Assembly: GCA_038501785.1 (NCBI GenBank)
Contig: JBAMJR010000002.1
Span: 186,001-250,000, forward strand
Origin: Myoxocephalus aenaeus
Lineage: Eukaryota; Chordata; Actinopteri; Perciformes; Cottidae
DNA length: 64,000 bases
Direction of reading: 5' to 3'
Position numbers and translations under genes: made by a program. Below, one piece after another: positions 1 to 11,100 of this stretch (within the stretch, counting starts at the first letter, position 1; every line of letters starts with the position of its first letter). Below the pieces are notes generated by a model, which was not told where the DNA came from, ran no database searches, and saw nothing but the letters and a program-made list of their open reading frames with translations.

Positions 1-22
1 GGCAAAGCATGGTCAGCTACAT

Positions 23-480
23 CAGTGTTTTTCAACCTTTTTTGAGCCGCGGCACATTTTCTACAATAAAGAAATCCCGCGGCACACCAACAACCTAAAA
101 AGTTACAAAATGTCACATTGTAGCATAATACAGCATATATGGTAGGTCATTATTGCACTACCTGGCATGGAAGAGTATTCAGTGTTTCAAGTAAACCAGA
201 TTGCTCCATCAGACAAAAATAAATCACTTTGTTAGAAAAATGAAAATAAAGTTATGCAAAAAAGAACTAATATTTAGTTACTACTAAATAGCTTATTGTG
301 GAAAACAATAAGCTATTGCAAAACAAAACAGAATGAGTGCAGATGTGTGAGCGTTGTATCAGTTTTAGAACTGCTTTCCTCTACAAATATTTTTAAAACG
401 GGGTTGTAGATTTGATACGGCTCTCAAGTCATGCTCAATGATGAGAGACACAACAGCAGAAAGCCGACCTCACAGAGATC
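23..480. mobile_element. hAT-like transposon end (fragment)
   Basis: CAGTGTTTTTCAACCTTTTT followed by GAGCCGCGGCACA is the left-terminal pattern of a hAT/Charlie-type element. No matching right terminus or coding sequence is seen in the following 1.5 kb, so the copy is partial or non-autonomous. The right limit is approximate. Confidence 0.45.
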
Positions 481-939
481 TCATAAAGATCGGCTTTTGG
501 CGAAATGCCAAGAATCGGCGCATGCGCAAGCGTAACCTGTTAATGGCGGACGGTGAACATTTAAAATCAGCATTTCCTGTAATGAATACCGCCCCAGTTT
601 GATAAATACGGTTTTAAAGGAAACACGGTGTTCATTTATTTTAATGACGACCACAAAGTGAGCAGACTTTATCACTGCAGGGTGTTTTTCAGGCTTTTGG
701 AAGAATATTTCCAGAGCCTCTCTGAGTCAGAAACGTCATTGATGGAGCTCCAGGCTGTTTGTCTTGACCTGCAAATACATGAACTGTTGGGCTTTAACAG
801 TGAGAGCTCATAGCTTAAAATACTGATAGCTTCAGCAGCAAATCCCATTGTGAAAAGCACGCGACATTCTCTCTCTCTCTCGCGATCAATAACATACGGC
901 CGTTTAGTTTGTTTAATAGCAGAACAAGGTGCATGGCTC
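481..939. other. No recognised gene
   Basis: Open frames here are short and overlap on both strands without family features. A short (CT)n-like run lies at 869-881. It is probably old repeat sequence. Confidence 0.4.
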
Positions 940-1412
940 GGCCGTGACTCGTGTCCTTTTTTTGTCTTTTCCTTGTGTCTCTGGTGTCCCCTGTTTGTCT
1001 CGTGTGTGGGCGTGGCTTCCGGCAACTGGCAATCATCTCCACACCTGCACCTCATCTCCAGCACCTGTCTTCAATCAAATCATCAGATCCTCCCGGTTAA
1101 AACACCCTGGCTTCCCTCTCTCCAGTTGCCAGATTATTACGCCATTTCCAGTGGTACCTCGACTCTCGGCTTCTGTATAATAGAATTAATAGACGTACGT
1201 CACATTGTGTTTTGATTTCTCACTAACCCCTGTTCCCTGTGCCCAGCATTCCCGTACCTGCACGTCAGCTCAGCCGCTCACGCCACCTCACCGCTCCGCC
1301 TGCACTCTTCCCTACCATCTCCCCAGTGTTCTGTTAAATAAATCCTTTTCCTTCAAACAACCTTGCCTCCCCGTGTCTGCACTTGGGTCCGGCCAAGCCG
1401 AACCCTCACAAA
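940..1412 (+). mobile_element. Possible solo LTR (Gypsy-like)
   Basis: A C/T-rich stretch contains an AATAAA signal near 1337. It is followed by the pattern CTGCACTTGGGTCCGGCC, which resembles the U5 end of fish Gypsy-type LTRs. No internal coding region is adjacent, and termini and target duplication were not identified, so the assignment is tentative. Confidence 0.3.
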
Positions 1413-1573
1413 ATAGCGCTGGCAACAGCATTTTTTTAATGGGATAAAAAAGGTTTAAACAGAAACATATGAGGTTGATGCTTCACCTGTCAAAGCATAC
1501 TTTGATTTGCAGTGCGTCACGCCCGTCACAGCGACACTGAACCCGTTTTCCTAAAAACCTTGGCCCACTCTAA

Positions 1574-1741
1574 TGCCGTGTTCACACCAAAAGAGTTGCG
1601 AAATATTCGCGCGTCCAGATTACATGTTAAGTCAATGCACAGCCGCGTTAGGTTGCGAAAAAGCGGATTTTTCGCCGGGCGGCGCGATACTGGCGAAATG
1701 GCGTTGCGAATATTCGCAACTGTTTTGGTGTGAACACGGCA
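1574..1741. mobile_element. PIF/Harbinger-type MITE
   Basis: The 168-bp element has terminal inverted repeats TGCCGTGTTCACACCAAAAG at the left and their near-complement (…TTTTGGTGTGAACACGGCA) at the right. A TAA triplet flanks each side (1571-1573 and 1742-1744), matching the TWA target duplication of PIF/Harbinger. There is no coding capacity. Confidence 0.8.
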
Positions 1742-2172
1742 TAAGGCATGTGTAAACTCAAATCAAACCATATCAAATGTTATTTTATCATCCAAAAGAG
1801 ATCCATTTGGTCCGAGGCGCTGATTCCTGCAACCGAATATTGCAATTTTGGTGAACACAGGTAGTGAAATTCTGTCAAGTTTTTGTTTTTTTTCATCAAG
1901 AGAGGCCTCTGTGAGATGGAGAATTAGGTGGAGGTTTATGAAATGAGGCCTTTTTGATTCGTAGGAGTGTCCACATGTTAGTCAATTACCAATTTAGGAG
2001 GAAAATTGGGGAAGGAGGTGTTACAGTGGTCTTTTATCAGACTATTACCCAATAACTTTCAAGTTTATACTACGTTAGGGAAAGGTTTCTCGACCACATG
2101 TCTAACTGACAGTGCTGTAGCTAGATTTAAAGAAGCGATTCCATCTCCATTTAATTCAATACCATGTCTCAA

Positions 2173-2628
2173 CAGTGGCGGGCCGTGTGTTTTCGCGTTA
2201 GGCCTTCGTGTGGACAGCAGACACCCACTCCGCCACACGGCACCACCACGAGCATGGAGGGAGGTCACACGGGGCGCGTGGACCGACTGTTCGAGATTCT
2301 AGCGTCACTGACCAATCACAGCGCATGTTAATGGTCACGCGGGCCCTGTGACGAATCAGACGTCCAGACTCTCTAGAAGGCTGTTTCATAACCAGGCTAC
2401 TCTATATAAAGAGAGGTGAAATGTGATTGGATAAAGCTGCTGTTAAGCTCCCAAGCCAAGCCGTACCAGAGGCCTGAAGGAGCAGAGGAACAGATGAAGA
2501 CAGCTGTGCAATGACAAAATAAGCTAATAGGGGAAAATAATTATAATACATTATAAAATAGCTATAACTTTGTGATTCTGTTTAGGCCAGCAGAGAAGGC
2601 TTAGAAGGCCCTGACGGCCCGCCACCGT
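2173..2628. mobile_element. Non-autonomous hAT element (456 bp) with 8-bp target duplication
   Basis: Terminal repeats are CAGTGGCGGGCCGT at the left and its complement ACGGCCCGCCACCG at the right (one mismatch). TGTCTCAA flanks both ends (2165-2172 and 2629-2636), the 8-bp duplication expected for hAT. Removing it rejoins the LINE exactly as in the uninterrupted copy at 57860. Confidence 0.88.
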
Positions 2629-2871
2629 GTCTCAATATACAGAGGACTCCTGTGCTAACTTTAGTCTGTCCCATATTGATCATCTTGTCGATTAGTGCTA
2701 CAGCTGGGAGTGGACCACCTGTGAAAGCTTTGGGACGGCGGAGGGGCTCGCAGCAGCACCCGCTGCTCGCTGAGGACAGAAACTGCATAACAATACATGC
2801 TTTCACGTCAGTCTCCAAGTCGTCAAGTTGGCAACACTGCCTGTCGGTGAGGCTGCGTAAGCGCGCACATA

Positions 2872-4311
2872 CAGTCAGGTCCATAAATATTTGGACATTG
2901 ACACATTTTTCATTATTTTGGCTCTGTACACCACAACAATGGAGTTGAAATGAAAAAAAAAATCCTTTGCAGTCAATGACAGCCTGAAGTCTGGATTCCA
3001 TAGACATCACCAGACGCTGGGTTTCGTCCCTGGTGATGCTCTGCCAGGCCTCTACTGCAACCGTCTTCAGTTCCTGCTGGTTCTTGGGGCATTTTCCCTT
3101 CAGTTTTGTCTTCAGCAAGTGAAATGCATGCTTAATTGGATTCAGGTCAGGTGATTGACTTGGCCATTGGAGAACATTCCACTTCTTTGCCTTAAAAAAC
3201 GCCTTGGTTGCTTTCGCAGTATGCTTCAGGTCATTGTCCATCTGCACTGAGAAGCGCCGTCCAATGAGTTCTGAAGCATTTGGCTGAATATGAGCAGATA
3301 ATATTGCCCGAAACACTTCTGAATTCATCCTGCTGCTTTTGTCAGCAGTCACATCATCGATAAATACAAGGGAACCAGTTCCATTGGCAGCCATACATGC
3401 CCACGCCATAACACTACCTCCACCATGCTTCACTGATGAGGTGGTATGCTTTGGATCATGAGCAGTTCCTTTCCTTCTCCATACTCTCCTCTTCCATCAT
3501 TCTGGTACAAGTTTATCTTTGTCTCATCTGTCCATAGGAAGTTCTTCCAGAACTGTACAGGCTCTTTTAGATGTTTTTTGGCTAACTCTAATCTGGTCAT
3601 CCTGTTTTTGAGGCTCACCAATGGTTTACATCTTGTGGTGAACCCTCTGTATTTACTCTGGTGAAGTCTTCTCTTGATTGTCGACTTTGACACAGATACA
3701 CCTCAAGTGTTCTTGATCTGGCCAACTGCTGTGTAGGGGTTTTTCTTCACCAGGGAAATGATTCTTCTGTCATCCACCACAGTTGTCTTCCGTGGTCTTC
3801 CGGGTCATTTGGTGTTGCTGAGCTCACCAGTGCGTTCTTTCTTCTTAAGAATGTACCAAACAGTTGATTTGGCCACACCTAATGTGTTTGCTATCTCTCT
3901 GATGGTTTTGTTTCGATTGTTCATCCTAATGATGGCTTGCTTCACTGATAGTGACAGCTCTTTGGACTTCATATTGAGAGTTGACCGCAACAGATTCCAA
4001 ACACAAATACCACACCTGAAATGAACTCTAGACCCTTTATCTACTCCTTGTAAATGAAATAACGAGGGAATTACACACACACCTGACCTTGGAACAGCTG
4101 AGCAGCCAATTGTCCAATTACTTTTGGTCCCTTAAAAAGAGGGTGGCCACATTTGAATTTGTTGTAGTTCCTACACCGTTCACCTGATTTGGATGTAAAT
4201 ACCCTCAAATTAAAGCTGAAAGTCTGCACTTAAAGCACATCTTGATTTTTTTCATTTCAACTCAAAATAATGAAAAATGTGTCAATGTCCAAATATTTAT
4301 GGACCTGATTG
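2872..4311 (-). mobile_element. Tc1-like transposon with degraded transposase
   Basis: The 1440-bp element has inverted ends of about 60 bp beginning CAGTCAGGTCCATAAATATT, and TA on both sides (2870-2871 and 4312-4313). The minus strand carries Tc1 transposase segments broken by frameshifts. The N-terminal helix-turn-helix (MNNRNKTIREIANTLGVAKS) lies near 3870-3930. The segment FLWTDETKINLYQNDGR lies near 3490-3545. HGGGSVMAWACMAANGTGSL and the catalytic region with QSPDLNPIKHAF follow further left. At least two frame changes separate them, so it is not autonomous. Confidence 0.9.
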
Positions 4312-4418
4312 TACATAAATCACCTTTACAGTAAAAGCAGTGCCGTTGTATTGCATTTATGGCATACATCTTATTTATTTATTTATTTTTCATTTTTGAT
4401 TGACCTCATTTTTGATTG

Positions 4419-4448
4419 GCCACACCCGGCCTGCGGGCCGGGTGTGGC
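4419..4448. repeat. Perfect 13-bp stem-loop
   Basis: GCCACACCCGGCC (4419-4431) and its exact complement (4436-4448) enclose the four-base loop TGCG. It lies within the unclassified insertion, close to its right end. Confidence 0.85.
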
Positions 4449-5126
4449 GAGTCGTAAGATGCCAAGCCTGTACAGCTACAGGCTCACTGAGAGTGACACT
4501 AGACTTTATAAAAAAGAAGATAATAAAATATTATAACAAAGTTCACTCCATGGTATAGCCTGCAAATTAAAGCAAACATCGCAAAAAAAAAAGGAAATGG
4601 CGTTCCACCAATTTAGAAGAATTTCAGTGAGTTTGGCGAGATAGTCTTTAATCATATAAGAAGGCCCTCCGAAATGCCAGAGGAGCCTATTACTCATCAA
4701 TAATAGAGAAAAATAAGAACAACCCCAGGTTTCTCTTTAGCACTGTGGCCAGGCTGACGGAGAGTCACAGCTCTGTAGAGCCGTGTATTCCTTCAGACCT
4801 CAGTAGTAGTAGTAGCAGTAGCCTTATGATAAGATTCTAACATTAAAGCAAAAATTTATAATCTCCTGCCCTCAACTGTTACCAATCCATCCTCAAAAAA
4901 AGTAGCCTTATAAACAGCTATAAACCCCAATATATATTCTCATTGACCTTGACCAATTGTCTTCAACGGTTTCTACTTCTAAACCTTCTAACTGTCTCCT
5001 AGACCCTATCCCGCCGAGGCTGCTTAAAAAAGTTTTTCCTTTTTAATTAGCGCCTCTCTACTAGATATTATCAATGGGTCTTTACTTAAAGGTAATGTGC
5101 CACAGTCTTTCAAAGTAGTGCAATAC

Positions 5127-8100
5127 CTGAGGCGTGTGAGTCTCAGCTGCTCTTGAAGGTGGCGCTCTTCATCACTCGGCCAGCGCACCTTTGTTTCCTC
5201 CGGGTCTGGTGCTTCTTGATGATGAAAACGCACAGGGTCCCAACCCGTCATGATATCGAAGGTGATGACGCAGCCCAGAGAATGTGATACAATGGACACC
5301 TTCCCATTTTTCTCAAAGTCTGGATTTCGCGAGCAGAAGAGTGAGTACAGACGATTCAGCTCCAGAGTCAAACCCCTGGTAATCTACATACACACACAGA
5401 TGCAAAACAACACACATAAACAAATGTATGAGGTATTTACCTCGATTGCTATTTGTAATTGTCTCAATAAGATTCAAATAAATGTGGTTATGTTTGATGC
5501 TTATAAAGTCTTGATTAATCATCTATTCTTTCATATTCAGGAAGTAAATCATTATTTAGTGTTATAGAGCCTCAGGGGAGTCGATTTGAGCTCATGGGAC
5601 AAAATGCAGAATCACAGCTGCCAGGAAACATAACAAGGCTAAACCCCAGGATGGATGTGTTCCTTAAAGGGACGTGAAAAGCTGTAGTGTACAATAGTCT
5701 CAGTCTCACCTCATCTCTGTACAGAGGGCTGGTGTAGTACATGATGTCCATGGCGCTGCTGTTCAGCATGTCTCTGAGACCTCTCACTTTGTCTGGGGTG
5801 ATGGAGTCCACCGTGTCTGCAGGGAGATTATACGAATACATCTATGCAGACGATCCCAGAGAAGAATGACTTTTTCAATACTGTTTTATATTCCAGTAAA
5901 AAAAGGGATTTTGATCTGCAATACATTCATACATATGTATTTTCATATTTGACAATGATCAGAAGTGAATAACATATCTTGATAACTACTGGCCAAGACA
6001 TTTGGAAATTACATTTCATATAAACAGAAGACAAGTACTAATTGTTTTGGAATGTCACCTTCATCAATCTTTTTTGTCCATGACAAGGTATCGCAAAAAC
6101 TAATGACTACATTTCATTGAAATCAGGTGCAGATATTTGTGGTCCCTAGAGGATGAATCTGTTTTTTTGGAGATGCTCTAGTCCATTCCCAGTTTGGGAT
6201 ATCCACAAGCCAAAATCTCACACTGTTCAAACTCATGCCCCAATGCGGAATTTGCACACTGTTACCGGGAATATTTCTTTCCAAAAAGTGTTCACTGAGC
6301 AACAAACTGGACGAACTTCAACTACTGGTAGGAAAAAACAGACTTTTCTTCATTCTCCGTTTTGTGCTTCACTGAGACCTGGCTCTGTTGATACCAAACT
6401 CTGCGCTCCAGCAGGCTTCCAGCTGTTCAGAGCGAATTGTGACACAGCTCTTCGGCAAATCAAAAGGTCGAGGAATCTGTTTTTACTTCAACAGTGGATG
6501 GTGTAACGACGTGACAGTGATCCTCCACTGTTCTCCTGACTTTGAAGCTTTCATCATAAACTGTAAACCCTTTTACTCCCACCATGAGTTTGCTTCATTC
6601 ATACTGGTTGGTGTTTACATTCCACCGCATGCCAACGTGCAGGAGGAACAGCGGACACTCGCCGACCAGATACTGTGTGTGGAGTACCGTGGCCATTACA
6701 ACGGTAACTTCAGCAATGACCACCCCAAATACAGACAGTTTATTAAATACTCAACCAGCGGGGAGAACACTTTAGTTCAGTTACAGCACACTCTACTCTG
6801 AGAAACTGCACGCCAGCTCTCAGCAAGTGACTCTGCTTCTATCTGGAAGTATATAGAGGACATTTGTCTGTTTGAGTATATAGAGGAAGATTTTAGGGGA
6901 AGGTCTTACATATCGAGCACTACCTTTTTATTATTAAAGACTACTATAATACTTGTATTTTCTGTAACGAAGCAACCAATCTACCTCCTGTTTACATCGG
7001 CATCCGCATGCCCAGTGTATGTAATATTCATTTTCAGGCTTGATAGTATGGGCGGAAATAATTTAGCAAATGCCCAGGAGGACGGAGATTTTTTATTTTT
7101 TTTTAAACGTGTGGATGTAGCATAAAAGTCAGAACCCCCGCAAAGCAGCCGGCCCAGATTCTGTCTCTCCCTCCACTCTTAAGCACTGTTCACATACATT
7201 TATCTTCACTGGAGGAGACATGACATGTACCAGCCTGCTTCAAGACCTCCACCATCATCCCTGTCCCCAAAAAAACAAGGATCACAGGACTTAATGACTA
7301 CAGGCCTGTCGCCCTGACCACTGTGGTCATGAAGTCTTTTGAGCACCTTGTTCTGTCCCACCTCAAACCCCTCACCGACCAACTCCTGGACCCGCTGCAG
7401 TTCGTCTACAGATCAAACAGGTCTGTAGACGATGCAGTCAACCTGACCGTACAACATCTGGACTCCTCAGGAACCTACGCCAGATTTGTGAACCTTCAAC
7501 ACCATCATCCCGTCTCTGCTGCAGGACAAGCAAACCCAGCTAAACAGGCCGGACTCCACCTGGAAGTGGCTCACAGACTTCCTGTCTGACAGGAAGCAGC
7601 ATGTAAAGAGGGAGAAACACGTCTCTGACTCTCAGACAATCAGCACTGGTTACCCCAAAGGCTGCATGTTTGACCTTCTGCTCGTCTTCCTGTACAAACA
7701 ACAGCTGCACCTCCAGTCACCAGTCCGTCAAGATCCTGAACTTCTCGGATGACACCACCCTAATTGGACTCATCTCTAGTAGGGATGAGTTTGCCTAGAG
7801 GTGGAAGATTGATATATGGTGACCTGGTGTAGACTAAACAACATGGAGCTCAACGTTGTAAAGACAGTGGAGAATGGAGATGGTGGTGGATTTCTGCAAG
7901 AACGCAGTCCCACCTGACCGCTTCCTGGGCTCCACCATAACCCAGGACCTCAAGTGGGAGCAGAACATCAGCTCCATCACCAAGAAGGCTCAGCAAAGGA
8001 TGTTCTTTCTCAGGTCGCTGAAGTTCAACCTGCCAAAGACCGTGATGGTGCACTTCTACACTGCCATCACTGAGTCTATCCTCTGCTCCTCCATCAGCGT

Positions 8101-11100
8101 CTGGTACGCTGCAGCCACTGCCAAGGACAAGAGCAGACTGCAACATATCATTTGCTCTGCTGAGAGTGGTTGGCTGTAGTATGCTGGCTCTCCACAACTT
8201 GTTCGCCTCCTTGACTCTGAGGCAGACAAGAAAGATGGTCGCTGACCCCCCTGGACACAAACTGTTTGAGTCTCTTCCCTCTGGCAGAAGACTGCAGTCC
8301 ATCAGGTCCAAGACCTCACGCCACAAGAACTGTTTTTACCTGTGTGTAGTTGGGCTCAAAAGCCTAGAAGCCCCGCTGACTCTGACACTTACATCCGATG
8401 CCTCACAAGAGATGTGTGAGCAGTTTTTAAACTTTTTTACAAATAGTTAAGGACATATGGTAATAAATCATATCCTGTTGAACCACAAATCACAAAAGTT
8501 CTCCAGTCCTGTTTCCTTCAAATTAGAACCATCTCCAAAATCAACCACGTGCAGCCTTAAAGAGCTTATTGATATAATTGTTCCAAGTATTCTATTGATT
8601 ATTAACAGCTTATTAGCAGCAGGAACTGTTCCATCAACTCTTAAACATGCTCTGGGCCAATCTCGATTATTTTAATTATTTTTGACTGTGCAGCTTTTGA
8701 CACAGCAGACCATGCCATTTTAATCAATTGTCGTAAAATCTGGGTTGGCATCTAGGTTGTTTTATTCTTACCTTTCAGATAGAAGCTACTCGGTCACCAT
8801 AGGTAATTACTCATCCTCTATGTCTCACATTACTTGTGGTGTACCGCTAGGTCCAATTTTATGCTCCCACTAGGTTAAATCATCCAACTTCACAATGTCT
8901 CTTGTCATTGTTACGCAGATGACATCCAAATATACCTTCCCTTGAGACTTTGAGACTATTTGCTATTTTAGACTTAGTCTTAGTGATATCAACTCTTGGA
9001 TGGCACAAACGTTTCTTCAACTCAATAACTAAAAATTTGAAATTATATTATGTAGTCCCCTAAACTCCCCTATCAGTCCAATTGAAAGTGCCCTTGGTCT
9101 CCTGTCTGTTAACATAAAGTATACTGCCAGATATGTAGTAGTACTATTTGATCTACACTTTGAACCACAAATCACAAAGGTTGTCCAGTCCTGTTTCCTT
9201 CAAATTAGAACCATCTCCAAAAGTAAACCAATCCTTTCTCACCCTGACCTGGAAAAAGTTATATGTTTTTTAAGACTTGACTACTGTAACTCCCTCCTCT
9301 CTGGCATCAACCAAAAGTCACTCTCTCGCCTCAAACTAGTTCAGAATAGAGCTGTTTTTTTAAAGATGACATCACATCCCCCAAAATCCTGGCTTCTCTC
9401 CATTGGCCCCCTGTTCATTTTAGAAATGATTTTAAGATTTTACTGATCACTTTTAAAGCCAAATTTCCAAAGCTAAAAGGCTAAAATCTAAAGGCGACCG
9501 TGCTTTTGCCCCCCGGGCTTTGGAATGACCTGCCTGAGGAGATAAGGCTTGAATAATCAGTAATCTCTTTGAAATCACTTCTTAAAACCCATTTTTACAG
9601 ACTACTTTTATTTGATGTCATCGCTTTACTGCTTTAAGTGCTATATAAATAAAGTTATTATTACTATTATCCCCAGGACAATTACTTACATTTTCACACA
9701 TTTGCACAACTCTACTCAACTTGACACTTTAATAACATACTTGTTATTAAAGTGTTGAGTTAATTAATTAATTTGTTTGTTAGTTTGTTTACCATGTTCT
9801 AATTGTACTTTCATATTTCCTGTTTTTTTTTCATTATGTCTGTTTATTGTCACACACCAATCACCAAGCCAAATTCCTTGTATGTGTAACGTACTTGGCA
9901 ATAAAACCGTTTCTGATTCTGATTACGCAGGTAAACTACATTTGCTTAGCCTAATTATCTATGATTAACGCTTCGCCTTGTGATCACACCGGTCTGAGTT
10001 GCAGATGCTGTCCCTCTTCTGGGAGGGAACAGTGTGTTCACCCTTTCGGCCATTCCCCCCGGACTGGCGGACGCTTATATCCTTGGTCATCACCAGTGTG
10101 ATGAGGACCATCTTCACCTGTAAACATCAATCTGTGAGATTGATAGACATTGCACTTATTGCTGGTATTGATAATGTATAAAAATGTTATGTAACATTAA
10201 CATGACTGTTTTTTCACGGTTAGCAGAGTGCTTTCCCTTGAGCTACTTCAGTGGTGTGCTAATGAAAGGTGTTAACTAATGTTAACAATCTATTGTGTCA
10301 GTGAAGAGAGTGTCCCCACCCTCTCTCATTGTAGCATTAAGCATTGTCTCGCTTCCGGCTTTCGCAGTTAGCAAAGTGCTCTCACTCTCACAATAGTTAG
10401 CTGATATTGTTTCCTATAGTGTTGTCACAGTCAGCAGACTTGAAATCAGTAAAAGTATATTTTACTCTACATGGCATTCACCCATTCACACCAATTCATA
10501 CACTGATAGCAGTGTATGAATTGGGCTAAAGTGTCTTGCCCAAATACACATCGACATGGGCTAGCAGAGGACGACCTGCTCTACCACCGAGCAACCATCG
10601 TGTTTTTAACAGTTCTTGCACAAGCATTATATATTCCGTAGCTCCAGTTCAGCTGTAAAACGCTAAAACCTCCTCTCTGCCATGGTTCAATGAAGAATGC
10701 TGGGAACTGGAAAAAAGGATAAATTGAGCGCCTCGTCTGCCACTCAAAAACATCTAATGTTTTATTATATATCTATTAGTACTCAATTAAAGAAGCAAGG
10801 AACATTCATTTTTCTAAACTGATACATTTTACACAGGGCCACATTCCCAGAATTCTCTTTAAAACTATAAATGTAATCTGTCCCCCGCCTAGCCAGCCAG
10901 TCGAATCAACCCCAGAGAGATGTGAGGAGTTTCCTAATTACTTTTATAAGAAAATAATGGAGATTCTGCAACAGTTTTAATACTGAACATGATGTTGACT
11001 CTTGCCCTCCTTCCCACCCTCTCCCATTGTATTGGCCATTAAGCCTGGCACCACCACTGTTTCTTGTAGCATGTCTTGCCTTGTTGATATAAAAAAATGG

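Larger units (their letters stand above)
2704..4474. mobile_element. Unclassified insertion in the LINE, itself containing a Tc1 element
   Basis: The 7-bp sequence GCTACAG occurs at 2697-2703 and 4475-4481, exactly where the LINE is broken. Without the Tc1 the inserted element is about 330 bp, with no obvious inverted termini. Near its right end it has TTTA repeats and a 13-bp perfect stem-loop (4419-4448). Confidence 0.6.
1985..5118 (+). mobile_element. L2-like LINE fragment, interrupted by two insertions
   Basis: Pieces at about 1985-2172, 2637-2703 and 4482-5118 read as one non-LTR retrotransposon ORF region. Recognisable in translation is a segment of the YYSSLIxENKNNPRFLFSTV type near 4690-4740. 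The order matches a second copy at 57770-58205, which lacks the insertions. Frameshifts and stops make it inactive. Its right end stops about 9 bp from the ddhd1 splice donor at 5126. Confidence 0.75.

Noticed and set aside
2582..3433. 283-codon minus-strand ORF
   Set aside because: A chance fusion of Tc1 transposase sequence (right part) with unrelated sequence beyond the transposon end at 2872.
4419..4448. Rho-independent-type terminator
   Set aside because: Stem-loop is real, but this is a vertebrate nuclear genome and it lies inside a transposon insertion.
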